The position numbers were made by a program, and so were the translations under genes. The notes beneath the pieces were generated by a model that saw only the letters and a program-made list of their open reading frames with translations, searched no databases and was not told the origin of the DNA. A stretch of DNA of 64,000 nucleotides from Candidatus Gastranaerophilales bacterium (GTDB taxonomy: Bacteria > Cyanobacteriota > Vampirovibrionia > Gastranaerophilales > Gastranaerophilaceae), in contig CALURU010000008.1 in the NCBI GenBank assembly GCA_944323255.1, positions 1 to 64,000 on the forward strand. The letters are read 5' to 3'. Of this stretch, positions 26,695 through 36,151 are shown piece after piece; the stretch's first letter is position 1; each line of letters begins with the position of its first letter.

Positions 26695-26773
26695 ATAAGC
26701 GTTTCTAACTCCAATAGTATTTGCAGAAAAAAAAAAGACATGATAATATCTACTTAAAAGAGGTCTTTTTTAG

Positions 26774-28456
26774 ATGTTCAACAACGAATATTACTATTGG
26801 AAGGAATTTTTTTCTCAAAAAGAAAACCAGAAAAAAATCACATATCTCAAAAAAAAGTATAAAGACAAAAAAATCATTTTATATTCAAATGGTATTTATT
26901 TTGATGCTTTAGTTGATTCGTATAGATTAAAAAAAATCCTTAATATAGTAGGAATTTCTGATATCAGATATGAAGATAACAAACAAGATATCTATAAGGG
27001 CTATCGCTGTATTCGACCTAGTGATTTAAAAAATATAAAATTCGATTTAATTCTAGTAACATCTCCTAACCCTGAATCAATAAAAAAATACCTTAGAGAG
27101 AACTTGAATATAAAAACCAAAATAGAAGCTTTTGATATAAAAGATTTTAATATCCTAGAAAACTCTTTTCTTAAGTTTGAACTAGCTTATAACTACCTAA
27201 TGGAATCAAAAAATCTTGTTAAAACAGCAAAATATGCATTCTGTTGTTCAAATAGAGAATTGAATACAAAAACTAACTATTTAAGGGTTCTAAAAAAAAT
27301 AAAACAAAAAGAAAAGCTTAGAGTATTATTTATATGCGAAGAAAATTCAAAATGGGGCTATCAATCTTTATATGAAGAATTAAAAAAAGATAGCAGATTT
27401 GAAATTTTACCAATAGTAATTTATCCTATAATCACCAAAAGCAGAATTGAATTCAATCAAGGTGAAAATATAAGCTTCTTTGAAAAATTAGGTATAAAAG
27501 CTGTTGACGGATATGACTACAAAAACAGTCAATGCCTAGATATAAAGACATTTGACCCGGATTTAGTATTCTACCAACAACCTTGGTATATTCAGGGAAA
27601 TAACCACCCTTATAAAGTCTCAGAATATGCTCTTACAATGATGATACCATATGGATTTACAACACTTAATGAAAACTCTTGGGGAAGTGATTCTGTTAAA
27701 AGAGTGTATTCTTCTTTATGGAAATTCTTCTCAGAATCAAAATATCATAATAAATTCTATGAAAAAGCTGCAAATATGAAAGGAAAAGATATTTTAGTAG
27801 CAACAGGGACTCCTAAATTAGACAGCTATTTTTTAGAAACAAATCCTAAAATAGAAAAATTATGGAAAGGGGAAAATGCAAAATATAGGATAATTTGGGC
27901 ACCTCACCATTCTATTAACAATGAAGGGCTTCGCATGTCTACCTTTCAAGAAAATTATGAGTACTTTCTTAATTTTGCAAAAAGATACTCGCAATTCTCA
28001 TTTATCCTTAAGCCGCATCCTGCTCTTAGAAATATGTGTATAAAATCCTGTTTAATGAATGAAAAAGAATATGATAATTATATAAAAGAATGGCAAAGCT
28101 TAGAAAATGCAAATGTCTATATCGGCGGAAATTATTTTGATATTTTTAAAAGCTCTGATATATTGATAACAGACTGTTCATCTTTTTTAGCAGAATATTT
28201 TCCAAGTGGAAAACCTATCATATTTTTGGATAGAAAAGATAGAGCTCCTTTTGATAAATTCGGAAACAAGTTAAAAAAAGGATTTTATAGGGTAGAAAAT
28301 TATAGAGAAATAGAGCCTTTAATTAAGACTGTACTATTAGAAAAAAAAGATACGCTTAAAGTATTGAGAGCAAAAATCATAACTAAAAATTTTGGCGAGC
28401 CAAAAGCAATGGCTGCAAGTAAAATAATACAAATACTAAACAAAGAACTATTTTAG
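26774..28456 (+). CDS. CDP-glycerol glycerophosphotransferase-family protein with N-terminal Rossmann-like domain
   Basis: 560 residues. Residues about 30-125 form a Rossmann-like sensor or nucleotide-binding domain (KKIILYSNGIYFDAL, GYRCIRPSDL, FDLILVTS) also seen in the proteins at 29196 and 34290. Residues about 190-555 are the TagB/TagF-type GT-B fold: APHHSI, FILKPHPALR, SSDILITDCSSFLAEYF and GKPIIFLDR. Such enzymes transfer polyol-phosphate from a CDP-alcohol to a growing surface polymer. It faces the minus-strand cluster 34685-28453, overlapping it by 4 bases. Confidence 0.82.
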   Translation: MFNNEYYYWKEFFSQKENQKKITYLKKKYKDKKIILYSNGIYFDALVDSYRLKKILNIVGISDIRYEDNKQDIYKGYRCIRPSDLKNIKFDLILVTSPNPESIKKYLRENLNIKTKIEAFDIKDFNILENSFLKFELAYNYLMESKNLVKTAKYAFCCSNRELNTKTNYLRVLKKIKQKEKLRVLFICEENSKWGYQSLYEELKKDSRFEILPIVIYPIITKSRIEFNQGENISFFEKLGIKAVDGYDYKNSQCLDIKTFDPDLVFYQQPWYIQGNNHPYKVSEYALTMMIPYGFTTLNENSWGSDSVKRVYSSLWKFFSESKYHNKFYEKAANMKGKDILVATGTPKLDSYFLETNPKIEKLWKGENAKYRIIWAPHHSINNEGLRMSTFQENYEYFLNFAKRYSQFSFILKPHPALRNMCIKSCLMNEKEYDNYIKEWQSLENANVYIGGNYFDIFKSSDILITDCSSFLAEYFPSGKPIIFLDRKDRAPFDKFGNKLKKGFYRVENYREIEPLIKTVLLEKKDTLKVLRAKIITKNFGEPKAMAASKIIQILNKELF

Positions 28457-29199
28457 ACAAAATCCTTATAAGAGTCCCATTTATTCGTACTACATTTGTT
28501 CCAATTTATATCTTTTTTTACAATTTTTGCTGGAGTTCCTACAATTATACAATTTTCATTGTTAAAAGGTTTTGTAACTATAGCATTTGCACCAATAACA
28601 CAATTATCAGCGATTTTACACCCTTTCAATATTTTTACATCTTGAGCAATCCAAACATGATTACCTATTATAACGTCTTTGGGATAATTTATCACATTTT
28701 TTGTATTAACATCATAAATAGTATGTGCATCACTTGTTCTTATTATTATCCCCATACTTAAAAGACAATTTTTACCTATTATAACTTTTGAACCTATAGT
28801 CCTTTGAAGTGATATCAGAGCATCTTGAACAGAAAAATCTCGCCCTATATCTAATAATCCCTCCGTGCACATATAAATTTCCAATTTTTTTATAATATTT
28901 GCATTTTCTTTTATTATTAACCGATTACCGTCACCTAAAAACTTACAAGATAAATTCTTTAAATTATAAGGTTCATGAAGTTCAAAATAATTATTTTTAC
29001 CATAGAACTTTACTTTTACAGCTCTATATTTCCATGGTATTCTACTTTTTACATCACCATTTTTAGTTATAAAAACAATTCTATTATTATTTTTCCCCAA
29101 TATCTCATCACAATACCAAAGAAATCTTTTATATTTTTGACTTTTTCTGAAATTATAAATTTGACATAACAAAGCATATTTAAAAAATAATCTATTCAA
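28453..29199 (-). CDS. Hexapeptide-repeat acyltransferase (WbbJ/LacA-like)
   Basis: 248 residues. Residues about 130-235 contain left-handed beta-helix hexapeptides (VIIGKNCLLSMGIIIR, VIIGNHVWIAQDVKILKG, CVIGANAIVTKPF) and the catalytic His in DAHTIYD. It most likely acetylates a surface sugar. The N-terminal 110 residues are unusual, beta-rich and unrecognised. It is the last gene of the polymer operon; its start overlaps the upstream stop (ATGA). Confidence 0.82.
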   Translation of the reverse strand: MNRLFFKYALLCQIYNFRKSQKYKRFLWYCDEILGKNNNRIVFITKNGDVKSRIPWKYRAVKVKFYGKNNYFELHEPYNLKNLSCKFLGDGNRLIIKENANIIKKLEIYMCTEGLLDIGRDFSVQDALISLQRTIGSKVIIGKNCLLSMGIIIRTSDAHTIYDVNTKNVINYPKDVIIGNHVWIAQDVKILKGCKIADNCVIGANAIVTKPFNNENCIIVGTPAKIVKKDINWNKCSTNKWDSYKDFV

Positions 29200-30338
29200 T
29201 TTTTCCTCGCTAATTCTTTTGGAATTGCATACATTACGGATTCAACATACCTGCCAGAATAATGTGCAAATCTAAATTCATAATCTTTTAACAAACTTTG
29301 TAAATACAGAGGAATATTATAAAAATGCTCATCAGAATGATAAATTGAAATAGCAAGTTGCGGTCTTTGGTTTAATAAGACTTTCTCTGCCCCTTTTAAC
29401 ACTGTCATTTCCGCATTTTCTACATCTAGTTTTATATAATCGATTTTTACATTCTCACTTATTGCAAAACTATCAATACTAGTTGTCTCAATAGAAATTA
29501 TCTTATGAGGTCTTGTCACACCGGGTTTTGCATCAACAATTGCGGAACCTAAAGTAGCTTGGGTCTCCTCTCTAAAATTAAGAGTTGTATCCTCATTCCA
29601 AAGCCCTTTTGGAATAATTTTTATACGTTTATCCTCATTGATTACAGCATCAACTAAATCTGTTTTGAATGAATTATAGCAAGGTTCAAACATATAAATA
29701 TTTTCTACATTTTTAAAAGCATCCGCAAATAGCACCGAAGTAAAACCGTCAAACCCACCACCATCAATAACATTTTTTATAGCATCTTTATTAACAAAAT
29801 CCAAATAATGCTCTTTCGGCATAGAATCAGCCATATATCGTTCTTTATAGTTTTTATTAAAATAATCATTTATTATTGGAAGATATTTGACTCTATCTTG
29901 ACGCACTTTTGATATAAATTTATATAATTCTCGTTCTTTTCTGGTTTTAAATACAGATGCAGATTTATTCACATCCCAACTTTTTGATTTTGAACAATTT
30001 AGAGTTTCAAACAAATCTTTATCCAATAAATAAATATTTTTAAACCCCATTCTTCTTAATATTAATTCCAAAAAATATCTTGATGAAAAAGATGCTACAA
30101 TTATTGAATCTACCTCATCCTTATATTTGGACAAATTTTTACCGTAATAGATAGGAACACTTTTTAATTCACCTCCTTTTTTTGAATCTGCAAAAAATTT
30201 AATCTCAATATCTTTTCTTTTTTCTTGCAAATAATCAAAAATCTTTTCTGCGACTTTATTTGAACCATAAATACAAAGCTTTGAATTTTCCCCTATTTTA
30301 TCCGTAAAATCTTTTAATAAATCTTTTTTTGTAAACAT
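29196..30338 (-). CDS. FkbM-family methyltransferase with N-terminal Rossmann-like domain
   Basis: 380 residues. Residues about 15-105 are the Rossmann-like module (KLCIYGSNKVAEKIFDYL, VDSIIVASFSS). Residues about 175-375 are an FkbM SAM-dependent methyltransferase: VIDGGGFDGFTSVLF (SAM site), MFEPC, DYIKLDVENAEMTVLKGAE and YHSDEHFYNIPLYL. It probably methylates a hydroxyl on the polymer or its sugars. AUGAGGUGAG-type sequence stands before the ATG. Confidence 0.85.
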   Translation of the reverse strand: MFTKKDLLKDFTDKIGENSKLCIYGSNKVAEKIFDYLQEKRKDIEIKFFADSKKGGELKSVPIYYGKNLSKYKDEVDSIIVASFSSRYFLELILRRMGFKNIYLLDKDLFETLNCSKSKSWDVNKSASVFKTRKERELYKFISKVRQDRVKYLPIINDYFNKNYKERYMADSMPKEHYLDFVNKDAIKNVIDGGGFDGFTSVLFADAFKNVENIYMFEPCYNSFKTDLVDAVINEDKRIKIIPKGLWNEDTTLNFREETQATLGSAIVDAKPGVTRPHKIISIETTSIDSFAISENVKIDYIKLDVENAEMTVLKGAEKVLLNQRPQLAISIYHSDEHFYNIPLYLQSLLKDYEFRFAHYSGRYVESVMYAIPKELARKN

Positions 30339-30355
30339 AACTCACCTCATAATAT

Positions 30356-31354
30356 TTACATTACTTCTGCAATTAGAACAGTATCCTCTAATATTCTATT
30401 TTTTGTCGCTTTTCTTATTTTAAACTTATAGCCTAAATTTAATTCTTCGATTTTAGTTTTTATAGTAAAAAAATCATTTCCTGAATGGTATATTGCAATA
30501 ATTAAAGCTGGTCTTTGTTTTTTGATTGTATTTATAGCACCTTTTAAAAATTCTTGTTCAAGTCCTTCTATATCAACTTTTATAAGTCCTACTTCAAGAT
30601 TTCCACTTTCAACAAAATCATCCAAAGTTGTGATTTTTATTTCCTCTTGAATTACGTCTTTAGTTAAATTTATATCACTCCTTACAGTACTTCCTACTGC
30701 CGTTGATTCATAAATATTAATTAAACAATTCTTATTTTCGGCCCCTAATCCTAATTTATGGGGTATAATTTTTTGAGTTTTATTCAACTCAATAGTTTTT
30801 AATAAATCTTGATAATTCTTTTCTACAGGCTCAAACACATGTACATTTTTATCTGTATAGTCAGAAAAAATAATCGCACTATCCCCAATGAAACCGCCAA
30901 CATCTATAATATCTTTTTCACGCAAAGCTCGTAGAGCTTTAATTTCTTCTATAAAATATTTATCGTAAAAAATTTCATCGTTAAAATGATATCTGGATAA
31001 AAAATATTTTCCATAACTAAAACCAACATTTTCATACTTTACAAGATTTTTTTTAATATTTCTAGCTTTATTTAATTTCACTATTTCACTTATAGGATTT
31101 AAAAAAGTTGTCTTATTTCTATTTAAATATGCTTTTATTCTTTTAAGTATTAAAAACACGATACCTCTGCTTTTATAGTCCAAATTTTTATACAAATTAT
31201 CTTCATAAATTTTATAATTATTTGATTTAAATATTTCTTCAAATTTACCAATACTTGTATCTGAGCCTTTAATCAAAAACACTTCATTTTTAGATATATG
31301 TACCAAAAAACTTTTTAAAAATTTAGAAATTAATATTAAAATATTATATTTCAT
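30356..31354 (-). CDS. FkbM-family methyltransferase
   Basis: 332 residues. Residues about 145-325 hold the methyltransferase: DIIDVGGFIGDSAIIFSDY (SAM site), HVFEPVEKNY, LIKVDIEGLEQEFLKGA and IAIYHSGNDFFTI. The N-terminal 140 residues are basic and unassigned, lacking the Rossmann-like module of its neighbour. It overlaps the upstream CDP-glycerol transferase gene by 11 bases. Two FkbM enzymes side by side suggest two distinct O-methylations. Confidence 0.85.
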   Translation of the reverse strand: MKYNILILISKFLKSFLVHISKNEVFLIKGSDTSIGKFEEIFKSNNYKIYEDNLYKNLDYKSRGIVFLILKRIKAYLNRNKTTFLNPISEIVKLNKARNIKKNLVKYENVGFSYGKYFLSRYHFNDEIFYDKYFIEEIKALRALREKDIIDVGGFIGDSAIIFSDYTDKNVHVFEPVEKNYQDLLKTIELNKTQKIIPHKLGLGAENKNCLINIYESTAVGSTVRSDINLTKDVIQEEIKITTLDDFVESGNLEVGLIKVDIEGLEQEFLKGAINTIKKQRPALIIAIYHSGNDFFTIKTKIEELNLGYKFKIRKATKNRILEDTVLIAEVM

Positions 31355-32519
31355 ACTCCCCCCACAATGATGTCTCGATTAAATCGACAACTCTTTCAGA
31401 TGATCTTCCATCATCTATACAACCTTTCTCTTTCAAAAACTCTTCTACATTCTTCTTATAAATATTATAATCGAAACCTAAAATTTTCTCACTTAGCTCA
31501 TTATTATTAGTAATAATAGGGAACGGAGTCGTTTCTAGAGGATAGAAAAAACCTCTTTCATTATTATATTTTTCTATATCACTTGCATAAATAAAAGCAG
31601 GCTTTTTTGAAAGCATATAATCAAAAATACAACTTGAATAATCAGAAATCATAATATCTGAATAAACCATAAGTCCCTGCATATCAGGATATCTAGTTAA
31701 ATCAACTATATTATTACCAAGAACATTTTTCAAATTTATTTTTGTACGTGGATGAAATTTTAGTGCAAGAAGAAAATCTTCATTGTATTTTTTCTTTAAT
31801 ACGTCTAACAACAAATTATAATCTAAATTAAAACAATCTGTTCTATCTATTTCTCTAAAAGTTGGAGCATACAATATTAATTTCTTATTATCAATTTTTC
31901 TATTTAGAAAATTTTCGACAGCTACTTTTATCTTTGACCTATCTGGATTATAATACGAATCCACAAAAAAAACATCATTTCTAGGATGTCCTAATTCATA
32001 AATTGTTTTTTCAAATAGCAAAGACTTTCTATATACCTCAGATTCAAAATCGCTATTTGATATAAAAATATCAACCCAATCTAACATTTTCTTATTATAC
32101 AATCTATTCTCTTCTGTCTCACCAATACGTTTAATACCTAAAGAACCATGCCAAGTATTTATAAAAGTTTGTCCCTTTTTTTTCTTTAAATTATAATTAC
32201 TCAAGCCCAAATAAGAATTTGAAATACAACATACTGAAGTAGAAAAATAATATAATAAAATAAACTTATTGGTTACAAGTCTTATTTTTGCGGGGAAATC
32301 TCCATTTTTTGCCATATTCACTCTTGTTGCCCAAATCAATTGATAATTTTTATTTCTTCGTAAAATTTCTTCTGCTATATATTTTGGATTACAATCATAG
32401 CCATATTTAAATGGTTGATGTAAGAGAATTCTATTTTTTTTCACTTTTAATAATGATAAAAAAAATACATATATTTTTATCACAAAATTATATATAAAAA
32501 ATAGTAAACCAAACTTCAT
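31344..32519 (-). CDS. CDP-glycerol glycerophosphotransferase-family protein
   Basis: 391 residues from the ATG at 32519 (AGGAG 11 bases upstream; a TTG at 32549 lies in the neighbour and is unlikely). An N-terminal membrane-like helix (about 3-25) precedes the TagF-type domain: NTWHGSLGIKRIG, ILYAPTFRE, LKFHPRT, YSDIMISDYSSCIFDYM and KPAFIYASD. These are the CDP-polyol binding and catalytic motifs of polymerases or primases for teichoic-acid-like chains. It starts one base after the epimerase gene ends. Confidence 0.85.
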   Translation of the reverse strand: MKFGLLFFIYNFVIKIYVFFLSLLKVKKNRILLHQPFKYGYDCNPKYIAEEILRRNKNYQLIWATRVNMAKNGDFPAKIRLVTNKFILLYYFSTSVCCISNSYLGLSNYNLKKKKGQTFINTWHGSLGIKRIGETEENRLYNKKMLDWVDIFISNSDFESEVYRKSLLFEKTIYELGHPRNDVFFVDSYYNPDRSKIKVAVENFLNRKIDNKKLILYAPTFREIDRTDCFNLDYNLLLDVLKKKYNEDFLLALKFHPRTKINLKNVLGNNIVDLTRYPDMQGLMVYSDIMISDYSSCIFDYMLSKKPAFIYASDIEKYNNERGFFYPLETTPFPIITNNNELSEKILGFDYNIYKKNVEEFLKEKGCIDDGRSSERVVDLIETSLWGEYEI

Positions 32520-32520
32520 A

Positions 32521-33561
32521 CTATAAACAACTCCTAAAACTTTCAACAAGGCGAGAAAACATTTCTTCTAAATCGACCTTACAATAAAAACCCAAAGAAA
32601 ACAGTTTTTTTACATCAAAATCAAAATCCACATCTGAGAAATATTTATTATTATCACTTATTTCATATTTTACAGAAATATCATATTTTTCTGCAAGCAT
32701 TTCTGCAATCGCTTTTATAGATTTTTTAGTACTAGGATTTGCTATATTATAAAATTCTTCAGATTTGCCTTTTAATAATATACACAAGATAGCAGAACAA
32801 GCATCAGTAAGATAACAATAACTCTTTGATGATAAGCCTTTTGTATGCAAGATTATATCCTGATTATTTATAATACTTCTTGCAAATTGTGCAAATACTC
32901 TTTTATCATCGCTATTCACTCCTGCACCAAAAGTCTGAGTAAGTCTTGCAATTTTTACATTAATACCAAATTGCTTTGCATAAGAAATGCATAAATTCTC
33001 GCACATTCTCTTGCTCTCAGGGTAACTTGACCTTGGAGAAGATAAATCCAAATAACCTAGTTCCTCCTCCTTAATAGTTCCATCTTTATTCAAAACGCCA
33101 TAAGCTTCTATTGATGAAAGATAAACAAAACTTTTTACAATTTTTTTCACCCCAAAATCTAGTGCATTTTTTGTACCATTAATATTCGTTAAAATTGTCT
33201 CTACAGGTTTTTCTACAAAATCTTTTGACGAGGTATTACTAGCACAATGGATTATATAATCGACATCTTTTTCATAAAAAATTTCATCATTTATATCCTG
33301 CACAACTATTTCTAATTCTTTCCTTGCAATAACATTTTTAAAAATTTCTTGAGATTTTTTATAGTTACGAACTAGTGCAACGACTCTTATATTCAAATTC
33401 TTAATTCTATTAGCAGCTAAAATTCCTAATACTATTTCACTTCCAATTAGTCCAGTTGCACCGGTTACTAAAACGGTTGAATTATTTAGCCCCTCAAAAA
33501 TATCATCCTGAGCCAGCTCATTTAAATCATTTTGTCTTACTCTATTTTCTACTTCAAACAT
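32521..33561 (-). CDS. NAD-dependent epimerase/dehydratase (extended SDR)
   Basis: 346 residues from the ATG at 33561, which overlaps the upstream stop as TGATG. The NAD-binding site TVLVTGATGLIGSEIVLGIL is at about 29, and the catalytic pair is YPESKRMCEN (Y-x3-K) near residue 182. In this position it probably makes or modifies the activated sugar or polyol for the polymer. It is not a TarJ-type alcohol dehydrogenase. Confidence 0.85.
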   Translation of the reverse strand: MFEVENRVRQNDLNELAQDDIFEGLNNSTVLVTGATGLIGSEIVLGILAANRIKNLNIRVVALVRNYKKSQEIFKNVIARKELEIVVQDINDEIFYEKDVDYIIHCASNTSSKDFVEKPVETILTNINGTKNALDFGVKKIVKSFVYLSSIEAYGVLNKDGTIKEEELGYLDLSSPRSSYPESKRMCENLCISYAKQFGINVKIARLTQTFGAGVNSDDKRVFAQFARSIINNQDIILHTKGLSSKSYCYLTDACSAILCILLKGKSEEFYNIANPSTKKSIKAIAEMLAEKYDISVKYEISDNNKYFSDVDFDFDVKKLFSLGFYCKVDLEEMFSRLVESFRSCL

Positions 33562-34286
33562 CAATTCTCTTCCCCATACTCATTTTGATATTCCAAAATA
33601 CCTCTTAAAATATAAACATCCTCTGGAGTTGTTACTTTTATATTTCCAAAATTACCAGCTACTAAATGAGTATCTCTTCCCAATTTATTAAATAAAGTAC
33701 AAGAATCCACAATATCTTGATATGAATTATTATTTTTTCTTATCTCTTCATGTGCCTCTAAAATTTCACCAAGTCTAAAGCTTTGCGGAGCTTGAGCTTT
33801 AAAAGTTTCTTTTCTTATTGGAACATGATTAGTAGAACGACCATCTTTACTCTCAATTATCGTCTCATAGCAAGGAACTACAGTAACAGCGGTTCCATGA
33901 GATTTTACCCCGGAAATATTATCAGAAATAACTCTATCCGTTATAACAGGTCTTACGCCATCATGAATTAATACTATTGAATCAGGATTATTTTCTACTC
34001 TTGCTGCAAGCAAGGCATTATAAATAGATTCTTGTGCGGAACTTCCACCTTCTACAACTTTACAAACCTTCTCTATTCCATATTTTTCTATTAACACATG
34101 AGTAAATTCCATATACTCTTTTAAAACAGCAATATAAATTTTATCAATTTCTGCATGTTTTTCGAATTTCAAAAGAGTATGTATTAAAATTTCTTTTCCA
34201 TCAATTTTTAAAAACTGTTTGGGAAGATCAAAAGAATTATTCAATCTTTCACCACGCCCTCCAGCAAAAATTATAGCAATATTCAT
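33561..34286 (-). CDS. IspD/TarI-family cytidylyltransferase
   Basis: 241 residues. Signature strand IIFAGGRGERL (about residue 6), PKQFLKIDGKEILIHT, and VLIHDGVRPVIT (about 104) define the IspD/TarI family that makes CDP-alcohols from CTP. It sits beside two CDP-glycerol-type transferases, so the likely product is CDP-ribitol or another CDP-polyol for a surface polymer rather than the isoprenoid intermediate. ispF lies 17 kb away, and IspD activity cannot be excluded. The ribosome site AAAGGAAA is usable. Confidence 0.82.
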   Translation of the reverse strand: MNIAIIFAGGRGERLNNSFDLPKQFLKIDGKEILIHTLLKFEKHAEIDKIYIAVLKEYMEFTHVLIEKYGIEKVCKVVEGGSSAQESIYNALLAARVENNPDSIVLIHDGVRPVITDRVISDNISGVKSHGTAVTVVPCYETIIESKDGRSTNHVPIRKETFKAQAPQSFRLGEILEAHEEIRKNNNSYQDIVDSCTLFNKLGRDTHLVAGNFGNIKVTTPEDVYILRGILEYQNEYGEEN

Positions 34287-34289
34287 TAT

Positions 34290-34685
34290 TTACTCAAATA
34301 TTTCCTTTAATAAAGTCATAAATGGTTTGTCTACTAAAGGCAATACCTTAATTTTTGTCCCTCTAAATACATTATTTTTAAAATCATCCATAATTCCTAA
34401 AAATTTTAATGTAGCAATTAAAACATAATCCGGTTTATAATCAACAATCTTATCTAACGGAATTATTTTATACCCAAGAGTCTCTTGTCCTTCTTGATCC
34501 TCTGTAAATTTTCTATCAGATACACCAATAATATTCAAATTCGATAAATCATAATTATCTTTTAATTTCTGAAACAAAATCCCTGTTCCATAAATAACAA
34601 CAGATTTATTCTTCAATTTTTTATTCAACTTTTTCAATTGCTTATCAAAGTGAACACTTTTTAAATACTCCAATTGCTCGTCCAT
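34290..34685 (-). CDS. Stand-alone Rossmann-like domain protein
   Basis: 131 residues consisting almost only of the module found at the N-termini of 26774 and 29196: KSVVIYGTGILFQKLKDNY, NIIGVSDRKF, GYKIIPLDKI and PDYVLIATLKF. The GTG(x)L turn suggests nucleotide or nucleotide-sugar binding. It is the first gene of the polymer operon, with a strong GGAGAGGAG ribosome site. Function unknown; possibly a regulator or docking partner for the cluster enzymes. Confidence 0.7.
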   Translation of the reverse strand: MDEQLEYLKSVHFDKQLKKLNKKLKNKSVVIYGTGILFQKLKDNYDLSNLNIIGVSDRKFTEDQEGQETLGYKIIPLDKIVDYKPDYVLIATLKFLGIMDDFKNNVFRGTKIKVLPLVDKPFMTLLKEIFE

Positions 34686-34741
34686 AAAAACTCCTCTCCT
34701 AGAAATTATAATTTAATACTCTGATTAAATCAACTAAAAAC

Positions 34742-34757
34742 TTCTCTTACAAGAGAA
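34742..34757. repeat. Perfect 7-bp palindrome before the 34758 gene
   Basis: TTCTCTT AC AAGAGAA directly abuts the ATG at 34758. It could be an operator, a hairpin blocking initiation, or a scar at a recombination junction. Confidence 0.4.
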
Positions 34758-35924
34758 ATGAAAAATGTTACAAAGGATTATCAAGAAGCATTAAACTCAA
34801 AAGTTTTGAAATGGAGTACTAATTCTGGAGTAACATATACAGATTTGAGCTATAACACTTTAATGACACAAAACAGTACCAACAATGGAAATCCATACCT
34901 TGTAACAAACCTAAATGGGAAAGTTATAGTCAATGGGGCCTATAAAACTTATGCTGAAATGATTTCAGCAGATGGTGCCGCTGGTGGAGACTATGAATCA
35001 GTAAGAACAGAAATTCTCTCGAGCGTTTGCGGCATATCCGAAGACAAAATTAATAACTCTGTTACAACAAACGAAGCACTTAATACTTCCGCAGAAAAAG
35101 TTAATACTCTAAAAGAGGAAGTTGCTATAGCACTTGATAAATGTAGCAATAAAAGTAGTGCTACTGATTTTATGAAATTATTTGGTGAAATTCCTGCAAA
35201 ATATGACTGGGACAGAAACGAGACAAATAATTTGGGCTATAGCTATGAAGATGGTGCCAATACATCAAGTGGTTCTTATCACATTATCTTAGACACTCAA
35301 GATCCCAATACAGCAAAGCAATTAAGTGATGAATTATTCGAAACATTCAAAACAAATGCGAAAAATTATTTAACAGAAGACGATTACGAAGCATTTGTAA
35401 CTGCTTGTGATCAAACTAAAACTGAGTATAGAAATTATATAGATGCTTTTGAAGCCGGATACTACGCTTGTGGAGATGATAAAAGCAGTGTTCTCGATCA
35501 GTACGGAGTTGATATATCTAAAAGAGATAGTAACTCCGATATTTCAGATGGTGTATATATAGTAAGAATTAACAACCTTATGGACAATCTAATGCGTAAC
35601 TATGAAAGTGCTGGGGACAGTACAACTACTGGAACTGTAAATTCAAATACTACTTATTATTACACTGTAGATAGAAACAGTGAAGAATACAAAACATATG
35701 AAGCAAAACAAGCTGAATTAGATGCTGCAAAGGAAGAATATGACCAAGCAGTAGACACTGATAATCAAGCGTTAACAGCAACTGAAGAAAGCCAAATTGC
35801 TTTTTATGATAAGATTTTTACAGCAATAGCAGATAATGGTTGGGAATATAATTCACAAATAGATGATAATGATTACTTAAACCAAATGCTACAGAACAGG
35901 GATATTGAGATAAGGAAAATTTAA
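34758..35924 (+). pseudogene. Hypothetical protein truncated by the long repeat
   Basis: 388 residues, soluble, no signal peptide, with a helical middle and a Glu/Ala-rich coiled segment (EYKTYEAKQAELDAAKEEY). Family not recognised. The last nine or so residues (about NRDIEIRKI) and the stop codon come from the left end of repeat copy C, so the natural C-terminus is gone. The N-terminus also looks incomplete: the ATG lacks a ribosome site and abuts a palindrome, and the opening sequence starts mid-helix. Confidence 0.55.
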
Positions 35925-36004
35925 TAAAAAATCAAACACATAGCCGATTTGAGGCTGTTTTTTAGTATTGAGATGTACCGGTCTTTTTGTCTTGGATTAT
36001 TCGG

Positions 36005-36035
36005 GGTGTCGGCGGAGTAACGTCCGACCGACACC
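36005..36035. repeat. GC-rich hairpin inside repeat copy C
   Basis: GGTGTCGG ... CCGACACC with an inner CGGA ... TCCG pairing. It is markedly GC-rich against its surroundings and belongs to the inserted segment. Confidence 0.7.
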
Positions 36036-36130
36036 TTACGGGCTTGCTCGTCTAGCCTCGCATCGCCCTACCAAAAATCCGCTGCACTTATCTACTCAAT
36101 TTTTGCACTCTTTTGCACTAATTTTCTGTC

Positions 36131-36151
36131 ACCCTGAATTTATTTCAGGGT
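36131..36151. repeat. Palindromic dispersed repeat (CHPEFISGS type)
   Basis: ACCCTGAA TTTAT TTCAGGGT. Its spurious translation HPEFISGS is characteristic of a palindrome family found dispersed in many bacterial genomes. It replaces the normal centre of the long repeat here. A half-copy TTCAGGGTGAC occurs at 24490. Confidence 0.7.

Noticed and set aside
26774-28456. Reading the 560-residue protein as a mobile-element protein because of its neighbours
   Set aside because: Its C-terminal motifs are those of CDP-glycerol glycerophosphotransferases, and it belongs with the polymer cluster.
33561-34286. Calling the cytidylyltransferase simply ispD
   Set aside because: The family fits, but its position among CDP-polyol transferases makes a TarI-like role at least as likely; sequence alone does not decide.
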